From contig NZ_FZNT01000001.1 in the NCBI RefSeq assembly GCF_900188235.1, positions 310,001 to 374,000 of the forward strand: a stretch of DNA of 64,000 nucleotides, read 5' to 3'. Made by a program: the position numbers and the translations under genes. Under the pieces are notes generated by a model that searched no databases, was not told the origin of the DNA, and saw only the letters and a list, made by a program, of their open reading frames with translations. Source of the DNA: Lutibacter agarilyticus. GTDB taxonomy: Bacteria > Bacteroidota > Bacteroidia > Flavobacteriales > Flavobacteriaceae. Positions 44,703-54,462 of the stretch are shown here, piece by piece (the stretch's first letter is position 1; each line of letters starts with the position of its first letter).

Positions 44703-45113
44703 TTATATTAATCCAATTGATTTTATTCTACTTATTCTAAATGTTCTTTCTTCGCCTCTTAAATGGCAAAAACCTTTTATATGGTCATTATTATAACCAT
44801 CTAATTTAAACTCATTATTGAAACTAACATTACTTAAACGTCTGCTACTATATGTTCCGTCATATTTTCTATATTCTATTTTAATATCATGATTATTTGA
44901 AATAGCTTGTCTAATTTTACTTCTTATACCTTGAGTTGGTTTTGTAGCAGACCTATTGGATTGTACTCTAGTATTTTTTTTATACGAACTTCTAGAATGA
45001 GCTGTATAATTAGAATTAAACTCATTTTTGTTCGTTGAAGAAAAATTATTAATAAGATTACTAATAAGATAAATGATAAAAATAGTTGTAATGATAAATA
45101 TTATAAATCCCAT
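44703..45113 (-). CDS. Membrane-anchored WYL-domain-like protein
   Basis: This 136-aa protein has one N-terminal membrane helix (about residues 2-22), a Ser/Asn/Lys-rich linker, and a C-terminal domain of about 75 residues. That domain resembles WYL sensor domains: IKIEYRKYDGTYSSRRL and IKGFCHLRGEERTFRISRI. WYL domains bind ligands such as nucleic acids or nucleotides and regulate many defence systems. It lies 8 bp upstream of the end of pglX's region, between pglX and the Hsp70-like gene. No HTH is attached, so it would sense at the membrane rather than bind promoters. Confidence 0.7.
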   Translation of the reverse strand: MGFIIFIITTIFIIYLISNLINNFSSTNKNEFNSNYTAHSRSSYKKNTRVQSNRSATKPTQGIRSKIRQAISNNHDIKIEYRKYDGTYSSRRLSNVSFNNEFKLDGYNNDHIKGFCHLRGEERTFRISRIKSIGLI

Positions 45114-45121
45114 ACTCTAGC

Positions 45122-48100
45122 TTATCTTATTTGTTTAACATCTATCCAATCAAACTTTTTAACCTTGGCTTTTGCTTTGGTATCATTTAAACCAGCTACT
45201 TTTTTAATAGCTGTTCCAAACTTGTTGTAGTTTACCAATACACCATCATCAAGGTCTATAGGTATACGTTCTGTTGCTAGTGGATACAATACATCTCTTT
45301 CGTATTCTTGTAGCTCACGAAGCACTACATTAAGTTTATCTTTTTCTTTAGATGCTTTGGTTTGCTCACTTGAAGAACCAGTTTCAATTAAATGGTTTAA
45401 ATGCTCTATATGTGTATTTAGTTTTTCTCGGTATTCTTTTAAATAGCCATTTAATATTTGGTTTAACGTATCTGGCGTGTAGCGGTGCATATAAATAAGC
45501 ACATTAAAACTACCTTTTGGTGATGAGAACATCCAATAGATTGGTCTTTTCTTATAACGTTTTATATGGTCTGGATAAAAATCTTTTACAAAATATTTAC
45601 GGACATCTTTACCCAAGCATTCTTCTACAAATGCTAAGTTTTTCTCAAAGTTGGGTTTGCCAAAAGCAACTTTTAAAAACTCATTAAACCTGTTTACAAT
45701 ATCATCTTCAAACCATTCATCATCTAGTATTGGAATAATGTTATCATCATCTGGTAGGAAGGATACTTCAGTTTCACTCATACCCACTTTCTCAAGGTAA
45801 TCTTCTAAGGTTTCGCCTTGGTTTGCGAGTATTAAACCTTCTTTATCTAGACTATAGCGACCAAACATACAACCTACCGCATAGCTCATAAATTGTGCAA
45901 ATATTTCTTTTTCTTGAAATACCAACTGGTTGTTTACAATCTTGGTTTCTTCTTTTAAAATGGTAATATCCTTTAAAGGAACATCTGGCGTTAACTCATC
46001 TTGTAAGCCATAGATGTCTATAAACTGTTTGTTGAGTTCTTCTTCATTTTTATGGAGTTGAAAGAATTTATTTTTCCAGTATTGTTTATATAAATCATAG
46101 GTTTCTTCTATATCTTGGCCAATTATTCGAATTAGTTCATTTTGTGTAAATAATGATGAATTCTCTTTACTATTCCAAGCGATTTTAGATGCTGATACTA
46201 AATTATTTACTAAATTATTTACGAATGATTCATTTTTGTAACGTATTGGTAATTTAGCAATATCTCCACTTAAGATTGATAAAGTAGGCGAAAATACTTC
46301 GAGAATTGTTAAACTAATTTTTGAGTTTAAAAACCCTAGAATGTAATTTATTTTCTCTTTATTGGGAAAGGCAGATGGACCAGAAGATGAAAATATTATT
46401 CCTTCATCAAAATATCTAAATGTTGGTGTTCCCGAAGTAACTCCTCCCCAAGTTATTCCTTTTTTAAAATATAAACTTTCACTACGAATTTCTTTAGTAT
46501 AACTGCCACCATTATACTTTTCAATAATATAATCTTTTAACTCTTGACCATTATTGGACCAATTAATAATGTACGAATTCATTCCATACCATTTACATTG
46601 TCCTCCTCCTTTATTCAAAAGATTCCATTTTTTGTTGTTTGAAAGAACTTCTGACTTTGAAACACCTTCAAAACTCGTGTTATAAAAATCCATCTCATAC
46701 CAATACTTTACGAATCTAACATCATTTAAGGTAACTAGTCCTTTTCTTGGGTTAGCAATTTCTTTTAGAGTTTCACACTCATTAAATAATTTTACTATTT
46801 CTAAATTTAACCAATACCCAATTGGATAACCAGGAATTTTTATAAAATCTGTTTGATTGACAGTGTAAAACCAACCACAATTTGGATTTTGTATAGCTTC
46901 AAGTGTTTTAGGTGATTGTACCTTTGAACCTTTAAAATCACTTAAACGAATGTAGCTTCCTTTGGCATCTGAAATACTATTATTCCTTAAAGTAAATGTG
47001 CAAATAGGTACAGTTGCACCATCAAACCCTGAGTATTCAAGTTGAATTAGATTATTTATGAAATGTTTGTTAATTATAATTTCCCTTAGTTTATCATAAC
47101 TTAATATAAACATCCAAACAAATGGTGTCATATATCCTGTTAAACCATCTTCGTTACAAAGTTCTAAGCAACGTAAAATAAAAGTGGCAAATAGGTCTGA
47201 TTTTGTTTCTGGATAGGTAGCTTCAACATATTGCTTCAAACTTCCTTCCATACGTGACGAACTGATGTATGGGGGATTTGTAACAACAACATCATAGCGT
47301 TGCCCTAATAAATCATATAGTTTTTTTACTTCTGCTTGTCGCTCTCCAAATAATGAGTTTTTATCAACCTTATAGGCTTTAGCTTCTTCAGGTTCAATTG
47401 TAATTAAAGAACCTAAGGCAGTAGCGTTTTTAAAATGATTATCAAACTCAAAATCTTGGTAAAAAGAAATATTAGGTTGAATGTGTTTCTTTTCAACAGC
47501 ACGAAGGAATCTTCTATGTTTTTGCTGTCCCTTCATTAATAATACAAATGATGCTAATTGAGCAGCTCGTTGGTCTATATCTACTCCATACAAATTTTTT
47601 GTGATGATAAGTTCTGGAATCTCGGATGGGTTATACCCTTGTTCCTCATACATTTTATAAAAAACATCAAAAGCGTAAGACAAAATATGACCAGAACCTA
47701 CACAAGGTTCGAAGAACTTGATATCCTCTATACTTTTAGTTGCTCTTGCTTGTAATTGCTCTTTATAAGCTGGTTTTATATAAAATTCTAGGTTATCAGT
47801 AACTTTTGTAGTTGGATTAATTTCAGACCATAGTTGTCCCAATGTATTATCCACCATATATTCCACAATCCATTTGGGTGTAAACAATTGAGATGCTGGA
47901 GCTAAATCTTCCTTTTTATATTTCTTTTTAGAACTAATTAATTCATCATTTAGTTCAGAAATATAAAACTGATACAACCAACCAATAATTTCTACTTCTT
48001 GGCAATCTTCATCATTCATTCCATCTATAATATCTTGTACAATGGAAAATTCAGAAATTAAATCATCTGGTAATAATAACTCGCTATAATCACTTAACTT

Positions 48101-48574
48101 TTCAAACAAAAAAGGAAAAACTATGTTGAGGTGGTTACAAGCTCCAATTAATAATTCCTTGTAGGCTTCGTTTTGAGCATTTGTACTTGGTATTTTACCA
48201 TCCAATACATCGTAAATATGTTGTTGATTTACGGGTAGCTCATCAGGAATATTTCCTTGTTTGGCTTCGTCTAAAATTTCAGGTAATGTATATCCAGATT
48301 TAGGAGTCACCACTCGTATGCCAATAGGTTGATAATCGTTGGCATCCATAAAACGCAATGCCATTAAACGGTTAAACCACGTATAAGCAACTTTGTCTAT
48401 AACTTGTTCTTTACTGGATGCATTGATAGCTTCTTGTAGTTTTTTTACTTGCGATGCTTTTTCACGTAATAGGGAAGAGTCAGTATTTAAAACCAATTCT
48501 AACTTAGCACCAATTTGTGATATTAATTTGGTACGAGCTTCTTGAGCGAATTTTTTTAGGGTGTTGGTGTTCAT
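45122..48574 (-). CDS. pglX: BREX adenine-specific DNA methyltransferase PglX (BrxX)
   Basis: This 1150-aa protein modifies host DNA at N6-adenine in a short non-palindromic site and marks self in BREX. The AdoMet motif FEPCVGSGHIL (288-298) and catalytic motif VTNPPYIS (431-438) are visible, followed by a large target-recognition region (about 480-800) and a helical tail. The start at 48574 (MNTNTLKKFAQEAR) matches the family; an in-frame ATG at 48610 would overlap the upstream gene. Length is normal for class 1 PglX. The next gene upstream is separated by 7 bp. Confidence 0.93.
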   Translation of the reverse strand: MNTNTLKKFAQEARTKLISQIGAKLELVLNTDSSLLREKASQVKKLQEAINASSKEQVIDKVAYTWFNRLMALRFMDANDYQPIGIRVVTPKSGYTLPEILDEAKQGNIPDELPVNQQHIYDVLDGKIPSTNAQNEAYKELLIGACNHLNIVFPFLFEKLSDYSELLLPDDLISEFSIVQDIIDGMNDEDCQEVEIIGWLYQFYISELNDELISSKKKYKKEDLAPASQLFTPKWIVEYMVDNTLGQLWSEINPTTKVTDNLEFYIKPAYKEQLQARATKSIEDIKFFEPCVGSGHILSYAFDVFYKMYEEQGYNPSEIPELIITKNLYGVDIDQRAAQLASFVLLMKGQQKHRRFLRAVEKKHIQPNISFYQDFEFDNHFKNATALGSLITIEPEEAKAYKVDKNSLFGERQAEVKKLYDLLGQRYDVVVTNPPYISSSRMEGSLKQYVEATYPETKSDLFATFILRCLELCNEDGLTGYMTPFVWMFILSYDKLREIIINKHFINNLIQLEYSGFDGATVPICTFTLRNNSISDAKGSYIRLSDFKGSKVQSPKTLEAIQNPNCGWFYTVNQTDFIKIPGYPIGYWLNLEIVKLFNECETLKEIANPRKGLVTLNDVRFVKYWYEMDFYNTSFEGVSKSEVLSNNKKWNLLNKGGGQCKWYGMNSYIINWSNNGQELKDYIIEKYNGGSYTKEIRSESLYFKKGITWGGVTSGTPTFRYFDEGIIFSSSGPSAFPNKEKINYILGFLNSKISLTILEVFSPTLSILSGDIAKLPIRYKNESFVNNLVNNLVSASKIAWNSKENSSLFTQNELIRIIGQDIEETYDLYKQYWKNKFFQLHKNEEELNKQFIDIYGLQDELTPDVPLKDITILKEETKIVNNQLVFQEKEIFAQFMSYAVGCMFGRYSLDKEGLILANQGETLEDYLEKVGMSETEVSFLPDDDNIIPILDDEWFEDDIVNRFNEFLKVAFGKPNFEKNLAFVEECLGKDVRKYFVKDFYPDHIKRYKKRPIYWMFSSPKGSFNVLIYMHRYTPDTLNQILNGYLKEYREKLNTHIEHLNHLIETGSSSEQTKASKEKDKLNVVLRELQEYERDVLYPLATERIPIDLDDGVLVNYNKFGTAIKKVAGLNDTKAKAKVKKFDWIDVKQIR

Positions 48575-48581
48575 ATAGCAA

Positions 48582-49445
48582 TTAATTTCTATAGGCTTGT
48601 TTAGCGTCATTTACTAGTTTCTTTATTACTTCTATATTTGCTGGTATATCTTTTTTATTTAACCTCATTCTATACTGTTTCCAATTTTTATCATAAGGTA
48701 ACGTATCTATGTCGGAGTGCTCTAATAACTCATCGTGCTCTTCAGACTTTACCAGTTTAACATTCATAATAACAACAGATTTTCGTGGTACAAATTCTAT
48801 AAAATTATTAGCCATATTATTTTTCTCTAAACCTATATAATGCTTGTTGTATTTAGGTTTATATTCACTAACTAATTCACCTAGTTCCTTAAAAATATTA
48901 TCCATCAATTTTAAAGATTGAATAGTTGCTCTTTTTTCCCAATAATTTCTATCAGAAGGCTCAGAAACAATATCTTCATCAAGCAATTCAAATTTTAATT
49001 CATCTAATACTTTTGTAAAAAATAATGAAATATTATCTTCGACTTTAATTGCTTTAACTTGAATTGCAATTAAGGGAATAAAACCATTGAATAATGAAAT
49101 TACATTTAAAAAACGACTTGTAATATCTTCAGCAATTATGACTGCACAGTGTTCATATTGTGGATTTTTTTTTCGTTCTAAATCCCAGTACTCTATAGTT
49201 CTAATAATATGGGTTTCATCTGTTTTCCCTAGTTGAATTTCCACTTCATACCTCCTATTATCTTCAGGGTCATATAATATTGTATCCAAACGACCTCCTC
49301 CTAATAGTATTTTTTCAGTATCTCTAAATTCTAGCTCTCCTAAACCAATTACACTAGGGTCCTCTTCAATTCTTGCTTGCAACCATTTTTCGTTATACTC
49401 ATTACTATTTTTAAGACTAATAATTTCTGGCTTTGTATATTTCAT
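48582..49445 (-). CDS. PD-(D/E)XK-nuclease-like protein in BREX operon
   Basis: This 287-aa protein has an N-terminal region with features of a restriction-endonuclease-like fold. GELEFRDTEKI supplies a Glu, GGGRLDTILYD the Asp, and RYEVEIQLGKTDETHI the strand where ExK usually lies, here ExQ. The following helix (IIRTIEYWDLERKK) and CAVIIAEDITSRFLNV complete the core. The changed ExQ motif leaves activity uncertain. It sits between brxC and pglX with 14- and 7-bp gaps, so it is cotranscribed. It could be an accessory effector or a structural partner of PglX. Confidence 0.7.
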   Translation of the reverse strand: MKYTKPEIISLKNSNEYNEKWLQARIEEDPSVIGLGELEFRDTEKILLGGGRLDTILYDPEDNRRYEVEIQLGKTDETHIIRTIEYWDLERKKNPQYEHCAVIIAEDITSRFLNVISLFNGFIPLIAIQVKAIKVEDNISLFFTKVLDELKFELLDEDIVSEPSDRNYWEKRATIQSLKLMDNIFKELGELVSEYKPKYNKHYIGLEKNNMANNFIEFVPRKSVVIMNVKLVKSEEHDELLEHSDIDTLPYDKNWKQYRMRLNKKDIPANIEVIKKLVNDAKQAYRN

Positions 49446-49459
49446 AACAATTATTTTAA

Positions 49460-52400
49460 TTACAATGTGATTTTAAGATTTTGGTGTATGCGTTCTAAAT
49501 AGGCTTCTTTTAAAGCTTCCATATACGCTTCCACATCATCTTCAGTAGCTAATTCGTGCTTTACAAATTCAACGTGAATGCTACTCTTTTTGATGTATTT
49601 TGGTGTTGTTTTTTTATACTCTTTATTTCCATCACCTTCAGCTGATTTTGGAGTTAACCATTCCGTCATTAAATTCATTTGACTATTATACAGGTGGTCA
49701 TCCATAGTACGAGTAATATCTCTAATATTACCAATAAAGCGTTCTTCAGCTATTTTCTTTTTTAAATCGAGTATTGTTTTTTGAATTTGCCGTTGTTGCA
49801 CCTCCTCAATTTTGCCGTATTCTTCCGAATCTTTAATTGCTTTCTCAATCGCATTCAACTTCGTATTGAATATTTCCTTTTCATAGTTGATAGCTTCCAA
49901 TACTTTTTTTGTCAGGCTATCTTTTGACGCTTTTGCCAGTTGAATGCCATTTCCTTTGTATGGAGTTTCACTTTTAAGAATGGTTTCTAGGGTTTTAACC
50001 TCATCGCCTTCAATAAAATTTAGATTGGCATTGTTACTATTCATTAATTTTTTAACCTCATCGTAAATTTTTACTTGGTCACCATTCATAAACCGTTTAA
50101 TTGGGTCCAATAAATTCTCTTTGGTATCTAATAAGTTATCCTCAAAATCAGCAAGGTTGGTAATAAAATAACTATATTCTTTTTTAGATAACTTATCCAA
50201 TTTTTCGCTGAAATCTTCTAACGTTTTTAGGAAGTGATATTCATTTTTACGAGCCAGCAATTGATTCACACCAACAGCCATTTCCTTTATTTCATTTTTA
50301 AAAGCGTTAGCCACATCTTTAGGTTCTTTTAACGGACACGATTCGTCAAAAGCATCTTTATAGACTTGTTTTAATTTTTTTACAGCATTTAAATCAAAAT
50401 TTGCTTGTGGCTCTAATAAGGTTGTTGCGTGCTTCGAACTATTCAATAATGAGTTCAATACATCTTGGTCCTCTAATATGTTTGAACCTTGCATTACTTC
50501 AATTTTCCCTCGCTTGTACAACCTTGCTGTAATAGTCCAAATGGCATTTGGATACCAACCATATGGTTTGCGTGAGAAGTGTGTTTTAAGGTCGTTCAAA
50601 CAGGTTCTATCTGCTTGTTTCTTTCGTCTATTGATGATATTTAACACTTCTGATTCCGCTTCTGAAATGGTAGCATCATCCGCTCCAAATAAATCATCTT
50701 GTCTTGAAACAATGGTAGCTTTTATAGTATCTTCACTATACTGTGTTGTACCCAACATTCTAAGGCTCGAATACACTGTTTTTATCAAGTCTTGAAATGC
50801 ATTTACTACACGAGTTTTACCATCAGCTGTTTGACCCAGTTCGTGTTTAGAACCATTCATATACACGGTAGACTTTGCCAACGAATTATTAGCAATTAGC
50901 ATTAAATTTCTCCGTCTTTCCGCATTTAATTGTGCTTTGTCCTGAAGAATTCTTTTACGTTCTGTTGGATTGGATGTAGATTGATTTTGTTTTACGTATT
51001 TATGTGTCCGTAAATACATTTTAACATCTTTCATAAATACAGCATCAGAACTCAACACCATCTTCATACTGGTACTTCCCATTGTTTGGGATTGTATGAA
51101 AAGTAGGTTTTCATAATCATTATAATTTTCTGTAATGATTTCAATTTCTAACTCCTTTTCTCTCCCAAATACAGAACCATCAATCTTGGTCGTAAAATCG
51201 TAATCTTGCTTGTTATCCAAGTATTTTATTTTGTTGTCACGTATAATTTCATCAAATAAAATTTCTTTTAATAATTGCGTAACAGCTGTGTCATCTATCT
51301 CAGTCTCTTTAATTTCTTCTTCAATATCTCGTTCATCATCCGTTAAAAACTCATACAAATCACCATTCCGTTGAACGTAATTTTGGTTTTCAAGGATATT
51401 AAGTGCCTCATCAATGTTTTTTTCGTGTTTTTTAATATCGATGTTTATATCATCAATCATTAACACTGAAATATTTCTTTTTGTTGTTTTAAAGTTTCCA
51501 AAGTATTTAACTAGGAATAATGCTTTTAATACCTGTTTCGCAAAATTGTTATCCAGATTTCGTTCTGCTAAAATCACAGAGCTTTGGATTTCACCACGTA
51601 ATTCGTTACGAATACCTTCAAACATTAAGTCGAAACTCACCAAGGCTTTGTCATCTCTATCTTCAATTTTTTGAATCACTTGTTGAAACACTCCCAACAT
51701 AGAACGTTCTCCAACGGAAGCGTGTTTTCCTTGGAATGCATTATGTGTTGACAATGCTCTTCTACATTGTTGAAACAAATCAAATTGATAAGGAACCAAT
51801 GGAAATTTATTTCCAAAATCAGCACCGCCTGAATATCCTTTAAACTGAACACCAGCTTCAGAAAATGATAATAATGATTCTAAATGTGCACTTTCTTTTT
51901 TATAAGAAGCCACCAATTGTTTTTGAGCATCACTATTTTTCTTTAATAAACGCTTTTCTATTACTTCATCCACATTTGCAGAAGTCAATGGGACTTTAAT
52001 TTTAAAACGAGCCTGAATACGTGAAAAGTCATTTTGTTGTTGCTTGTTCATATCTCCAACAACCTTCTCCATATCTTCTTGAGACGTAACCAATATCCAA
52101 GATTTTCCGTGTGTTCTTGTGGCCAAGGTTTCAGCGATAGTTTGTAAATTTAGCATCAGTTTAGTGTTGTCACTAATGTACTGCCCAACTTCATCCACAA
52201 AGAAATTTAGTCTAAAATTTGATGGTTTTGTTTTTAGATAGTTATGAACTCTTTCAGCAAAATCTTCAATGGATTGTTTTTGTTTATCTTCTAAATCATC
52301 TAAAATATCTTCATATTTTGATGCATCTGTATTATTTAATTTACCCAATACTTCAGCAATATCGTCAGTTACCATCGGGTCGAAATAATCAATTCTAGCT

Positions 52401-52966
52401 TCTTCCCAAGATTTTCCGTGCTTGGTATTAAAGTTGGTTTTGAACGTATCGTACTGACCTTGTTTATCCAGCCACATTTCAAATTCCGCAACGTGAGGTT
52501 GAAAACCATAATACCCTAAATGGTCAAAAAACACTTTATAAAATACAGATAAAATGGCATTCTCATCAGATTTGCTTGTAATCTGAGCTTGCTGGTCTAT
52601 GTTGAATAAAACAGATTCTGAAGGTATTTTGGAGGCTCTAAGAACATCGGCTTTTAACATTTCGTCATTTTCAATCTTTTCAGCAAATAACTCTCCACTT
52701 TTATAACCATCAAACTCTTTATTTTCTAGTGTATACGATAGAATTTTTAACAAGTGAGATTTACCACTTCCGAAAAAACCTGAAATCCAAACGCCATTAG
52801 CTCCAGCGTAATCGTTGTATTCAGAGAAGAGGTCTCTAATTTTTTTTCCAATTTCATTGGTGATTACATATTCAGCTACCTCATCAGAGATATGCTCACG
52901 GTCATCAGCTTTAATTACTGTTTCAATTGGTCTATTAATGTCTTTTTCAAAAAACTTCTTTATCAT
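49460..52966 (-). CDS. brxC: BREX P-loop ATPase BrxC
   Basis: This 1168-aa protein begins with the BrxC signature region and Walker A GFFGSGKSHLLK (63-74). The ATPase domain covers about residues 40-450, with a Walker-B-like FRLNFFVDEVGQYIS segment (about 253-267). A long coiled and helical C-terminal part follows. BrxC forms the ATPase platform of type I BREX and interacts with BrxB and PglZ. Gene spacing to brxB is 6 bp. Length and organisation are typical. Confidence 0.92.
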   Translation of the reverse strand: MIKKFFEKDINRPIETVIKADDREHISDEVAEYVITNEIGKKIRDLFSEYNDYAGANGVWISGFFGSGKSHLLKILSYTLENKEFDGYKSGELFAEKIENDEMLKADVLRASKIPSESVLFNIDQQAQITSKSDENAILSVFYKVFFDHLGYYGFQPHVAEFEMWLDKQGQYDTFKTNFNTKHGKSWEEARIDYFDPMVTDDIAEVLGKLNNTDASKYEDILDDLEDKQKQSIEDFAERVHNYLKTKPSNFRLNFFVDEVGQYISDNTKLMLNLQTIAETLATRTHGKSWILVTSQEDMEKVVGDMNKQQQNDFSRIQARFKIKVPLTSANVDEVIEKRLLKKNSDAQKQLVASYKKESAHLESLLSFSEAGVQFKGYSGGADFGNKFPLVPYQFDLFQQCRRALSTHNAFQGKHASVGERSMLGVFQQVIQKIEDRDDKALVSFDLMFEGIRNELRGEIQSSVILAERNLDNNFAKQVLKALFLVKYFGNFKTTKRNISVLMIDDINIDIKKHEKNIDEALNILENQNYVQRNGDLYEFLTDDERDIEEEIKETEIDDTAVTQLLKEILFDEIIRDNKIKYLDNKQDYDFTTKIDGSVFGREKELEIEIITENYNDYENLLFIQSQTMGSTSMKMVLSSDAVFMKDVKMYLRTHKYVKQNQSTSNPTERKRILQDKAQLNAERRRNLMLIANNSLAKSTVYMNGSKHELGQTADGKTRVVNAFQDLIKTVYSSLRMLGTTQYSEDTIKATIVSRQDDLFGADDATISEAESEVLNIINRRKKQADRTCLNDLKTHFSRKPYGWYPNAIWTITARLYKRGKIEVMQGSNILEDQDVLNSLLNSSKHATTLLEPQANFDLNAVKKLKQVYKDAFDESCPLKEPKDVANAFKNEIKEMAVGVNQLLARKNEYHFLKTLEDFSEKLDKLSKKEYSYFITNLADFEDNLLDTKENLLDPIKRFMNGDQVKIYDEVKKLMNSNNANLNFIEGDEVKTLETILKSETPYKGNGIQLAKASKDSLTKKVLEAINYEKEIFNTKLNAIEKAIKDSEEYGKIEEVQQRQIQKTILDLKKKIAEERFIGNIRDITRTMDDHLYNSQMNLMTEWLTPKSAEGDGNKEYKKTTPKYIKKSSIHVEFVKHELATEDDVEAYMEALKEAYLERIHQNLKITL

Positions 52967-52972
52967 AATAAT

Positions 52973-53554
52973 CTATTTTGCTTCAATTTTATCAATATTA
53001 AATGCTCGGTAATAATTGTCATCTTTCAACAGTCCAAAAAGATTTAAAGAATGCCCATCATAATCCCCAGGGAAAAACATCACCGTTGGAGCCTCTTTTG
53101 CTATATTCTGTAGGTTGTTTAATACATTGTGAGACCTAATAAATGGATACACCAATCCAACACCCGTTAGGAAATAAATCTTGGCATCACTTTCCAATAT
53201 TTTCTTTTCAATTCTAGGCATCAATACTTGATGTATATTTAAAGAGGACTGCAACGCTCTTAAAAATTTATCTTTAGATTTTCTCTTTTCTACTCGAAAC
53301 ATTCGCTCCACACCACCTTTTTCTTCAAGTATTTCACATACTAAATCATATAAGTTGATTTCTAAAATAGGCACACCAGCGGTGTCTAATTTCTTTTTCA
53401 ACAGTTGAATCGACTCAGCTATTTTGAGTTCTTGTTCGGCTTTATATGGCGATATAAAGAAGGGTATTTCACCACCCAATCCATCTTTTCTTAAAAATCT
53501 ATTAGATGATAGTTTCTTATATAAATCATCAAACTTTTTTACAATTTCTACCAT
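52973..53554 (-). CDS. brxB: BREX protein BrxB (DUF1788)
   Basis: This 193-aa protein matches the DUF1788 family by length and by segments such as FISPYKAEQELKIAESIQ, KIYFLTGVGLVYPFIRSH and PTVMFFPGDYDGHSLNLFG. BrxB is an essential small subunit of BREX that joins BrxC and PglZ. It lies between brxA (2 bp gap) and brxC, exactly as in canonical type I operons. Confidence 0.92.
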   Translation of the reverse strand: MVEIVKKFDDLYKKLSSNRFLRKDGLGGEIPFFISPYKAEQELKIAESIQLLKKKLDTAGVPILEINLYDLVCEILEEKGGVERMFRVEKRKSKDKFLRALQSSLNIHQVLMPRIEKKILESDAKIYFLTGVGLVYPFIRSHNVLNNLQNIAKEAPTVMFFPGDYDGHSLNLFGLLKDDNYYRAFNIDKIEAK

Positions 53555-53555
53555 A

Positions 53556-54152
53556 TTAATTTATATTTTCTATATCCATATCACTCATAAAAAAGACTTT
53601 TAGCCATTGTTTGTTGTCCGATGCAATTGTATTGACAACGTTGGCATCTAAAAGTTGAGGTTGAATCATTTTATTTTTTACGTTATCTATAATCCCAGCT
53701 TCCTCCAATATTTTAAAGGTGACTTGTCGAATTGCACTCTGTGTTCTATCTGTTAAATTCTCCATTTCTGGATGTAGTTCTAATTTTCGCCTGTAAAATG
53801 AAATATAATCTCCTTCGGTAATTTGATAATCAAACACCAACAATTTTTCACGTAGAACTTCCACCACAAAATCTCTAATGAATTTATGGGACTTACATAC
53901 TGATAAAAATGCGAGTTGTTTTTGCGTACCGAAATCTCCTGAAAGGAATAATTCAAATTCCCTTTCAGTGAATTGTTTCAATCTTTTTTTGATTTCTACC
54001 AACCTTCGTTGGCCAGTGTTTCTATTTCCATCACCAAAATCTACCATCACAATTGGAAGCCCTACATTCATTGCTTTAGCTACTTTGGCCATTTCGTTGG
54101 TTCTTAAAGAAAATCCTGTAAACGAGAAATTGTATTTGTTAGTTTTTGCCAT
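53556..54152 (-). CDS. brxA: BREX protein BrxA (DUF1819)
   Basis: This 198-aa protein fits BrxA/DUF1819, a NusB-like helical DNA-binding subunit: YNFSFTGFSLRTNEMAKVA at the N-terminus and SVCKSHKFIRDFVVEVLRE in the middle. Its start codon overlaps the stop codon of the upstream XRE gene (TAATG), indicating translational coupling. It is the first of the core BREX genes. Confidence 0.92.
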   Translation of the reverse strand: MAKTNKYNFSFTGFSLRTNEMAKVAKAMNVGLPIVMVDFGDGNRNTGQRRLVEIKKRLKQFTEREFELFLSGDFGTQKQLAFLSVCKSHKFIRDFVVEVLREKLLVFDYQITEGDYISFYRRKLELHPEMENLTDRTQSAIRQVTFKILEEAGIIDNVKNKMIQPQLLDANVVNTIASDNKQWLKVFFMSDMDIENIN

Positions 54153-54331
54153 TAATTTACTAAATCGTTTAGATGAACATTCAGCACTTCACTCAACTTT
54201 TCAAGATTTCGTTTGGAAGGTGTACTTTTTTCTTTTACCCAATTGCTCATAGTTACGGTACTAACCCCAATTCGCTGGGCAAGCCAATTTTGTTTTACCC
54301 CTTTAGATTTTAGTAATTCTTTTAACAGCAT
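54152..54331 (-). CDS. XRE-type HTH regulator heading the BREX operon, 59 aa
   Basis: This 59-aa protein is a minimal XRE helix-turn-helix: LLKSKGVKQNWLAQRIGVS, TVTMSNWVKEKSTPSKRNL, EKLSEVLNVHLNDLVN. Its TAA overlaps the brxA ATG by one base. It lies directly downstream of a -7 box and a 17-bp palindrome (54383-54399), so it probably represses its own operon. It differs from the WYL-type BrxR regulators known upstream of some BREX loci. Confidence 0.82.
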   Translation of the reverse strand: MLLKELLKSKGVKQNWLAQRIGVSTVTMSNWVKEKSTPSKRNLEKLSEVLNVHLNDLVN

Positions 54332-54362
54332 CTATTTAATAAAAATTAAAGTTTCTCTTCAT

Positions 54363-54399
54363 CAAATATAATGAAATGGATTTTTAGAATGGTTCTAAA
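54363..54399 (-). promoter_or_regulatory. BREX operon promoter and candidate operator
   Basis: On the minus strand TATATTTG (54370 to 54363) matches the Bacteroidota -7 consensus. Twelve bp upstream is the perfect 7-bp inverted repeat TTTAGAA-TGG-TTCTAAA (54383-54399, plus-strand reading), placed over the expected -33 region. A repressor bound there would block transcription of XRE-brxA and onward. Confidence 0.65.
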
Positions 54400-54462
54400 T
54401 AATTAAATATTTTAGCGATAATGGTTTAAAAAGAGGAATAAAGATTTGTTTAGTAATTTGTA

